Source of the DNA: Bryobacterales bacterium
GTDB lineage: Bacteria; Acidobacteriota; Terriglobia; Bryobacterales; Bryobacteraceae
Assembly: GCA_003162425.1 (NCBI GenBank)
Contig: PMOK01000222.1
Location: 1-32,017 of the forward strand
Direction: 5' to 3'
DNA: 32,017 nucleotides
Position numbers and translations under genes: made by a program. Positions 31,680 to 32,017 of the stretch are shown piece after piece. How positions within the stretch are numbered: position 1 is the first letter of the stretch; each line of letters begins with the position of its first letter. Under the pieces are notes generated by a model. That model searched no databases. It was not told the DNA's origin and saw only the letters and a list, made by a program, of their open reading frames with translations.

Positions 31680-31750
31680 CGGCCGCCTCCTGGTCGCTTA
31701 TCCATAATACGACCGAACCGCGCCAGGTGTTCCATGGTGCTCAGCGAACG

Positions 31751-32017
31751 CTATTTCAAGGGCGAAAAATCCGTCGGATCCAGATACACCGACTCCACCT
31801 TCTCCACAATCTTGCCATTCTTCTCGGACTCGGCAGCAACCCTTAAGAATTCAGGATCTTTGCGGAACTCGGCCCAGTTCTTTTCAGCGGCGGCGCGGCT
31901 GGGATGAGCAAGCAGGTAGATCAACGTAGTCTTGGCGAGTTCCGGGTCCTGTGGAACCCAATAGCCAATGCTCTCAATGCCGTGGCGTTTAAAGGTTTCG
32001 ATGTGGTGGTCGCGGAA
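31751..32017 (-). CDS. NIPSNAP-family protein, partial (5' end outside)
   Basis: The last 88 residues of a protein, running off the window edge. It reads HIETFKRHGIESIGYWVPQD, then LIYLLAHPSRAAAEKNWAEF, then VESVYLDPTDFSPLK and a TAG stop. The pattern 'helix, G-x-x-x-x-G-Y-W, strand, then W-x-x-F' is that of NIPSNAP dimeric alpha-beta barrels. The start, and whether a signal peptide is present, cannot be seen. It ends 72 bp from the zinc-ribbon gene start on the same strand, so they may be co-transcribed. Confidence 0.8.
   Translation of the reverse strand, partial: FRDHHIETFKRHGIESIGYWVPQDPELAKTTLIYLLAHPSRAAAEKNWAEFRKDPEFLRVAAESEKNGKIVEKVESVYLDPTDFSPLK

Overview
The window looks like chromosomal DNA of an acidobacterium, most like the Solibacter/Bryobacter lineage. 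The reasons are the GC-rich protein families: a very large TonB-dependent receptor with an N-terminal carboxypeptidase-regulatory-like domain, an ADOP-type MacB/FtsX permease, a VWFA-related secreted protein of the acidobacterial type, a PEP-CTERM protein, and several secreted proteins known mainly from that phylum. This placement is inferred from remembered family distributions; no search was run. I see no phage, integrase, transposase or CRISPR array.

Layout. 97-1525 (-): a secreted unknown protein followed by a small CPCC/coiled-coil protein. 1661-1737 (+): tRNA-Val(GAC). 1900-4055 (+): two overlapping DUF2157-like membrane proteins. 4304-5554 (+): an unrecognised membrane protein carrying the same domain at both ends. 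5575-7931 (-): a translationally coupled dihaem cytochrome c and PQQ alcohol dehydrogenase; the dehydrogenase has the Asp-x-Asp signature of lanthanide-dependent enzymes. 7932-8782 is mostly empty, with a possible sigma-factor remnant, then a 45-aa membrane peptide. 8987-10753 (-): a sulfotransferase and a PEP-CTERM protein with its own promoter and terminator. 11013-12419 (-) and 12450-13370 (+): an amidohydrolase and a VWFA protein, divergent across 30 bp. 13632-17024 (+): the TonB-dependent receptor, ending in a strong terminator. 17128-20567 (+): an NtrY/NtrX-like kinase and AAA+ regulator whose GAFTGA loop reads GSFPGA. 20586-21012 (-): a HicAB toxin-antitoxin pair. 21068-24849 (+): a small dimeric-barrel protein, the ADOP permease and a secreted unknown. 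24944-26551 (-): a DUF3995 protein and an epoxide hydrolase. 26602-27456 (+): a Tat-exported TIM-barrel protein. 27579-28667 (-): an SMP-30 family protein. 28724-31164 (+): SxtJ-like protein, DUF5989 protein and carbamoyltransferase. 31161-31679 (-): a zinc-ribbon membrane protein. 31751 to the edge (-): a partial NIPSNAP protein.

Functional themes are periplasmic oxidation (cytochrome plus PQQ dehydrogenase), uptake and export across the envelope (TonB receptor, ADOP permease), exported sugar or lactone enzymes (TIM barrel, SMP-30), and envelope or nitrogen-type signalling (NtrY/NtrX). The most unusual non-coding content is two REP-like inverted doublets at 24857-24939 and 27473-27579. Each lies between convergent genes, and both show paired base changes that preserve their stems. 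Several genes have a -10 hexamer so close to the start codon that leaderless transcription is likely.
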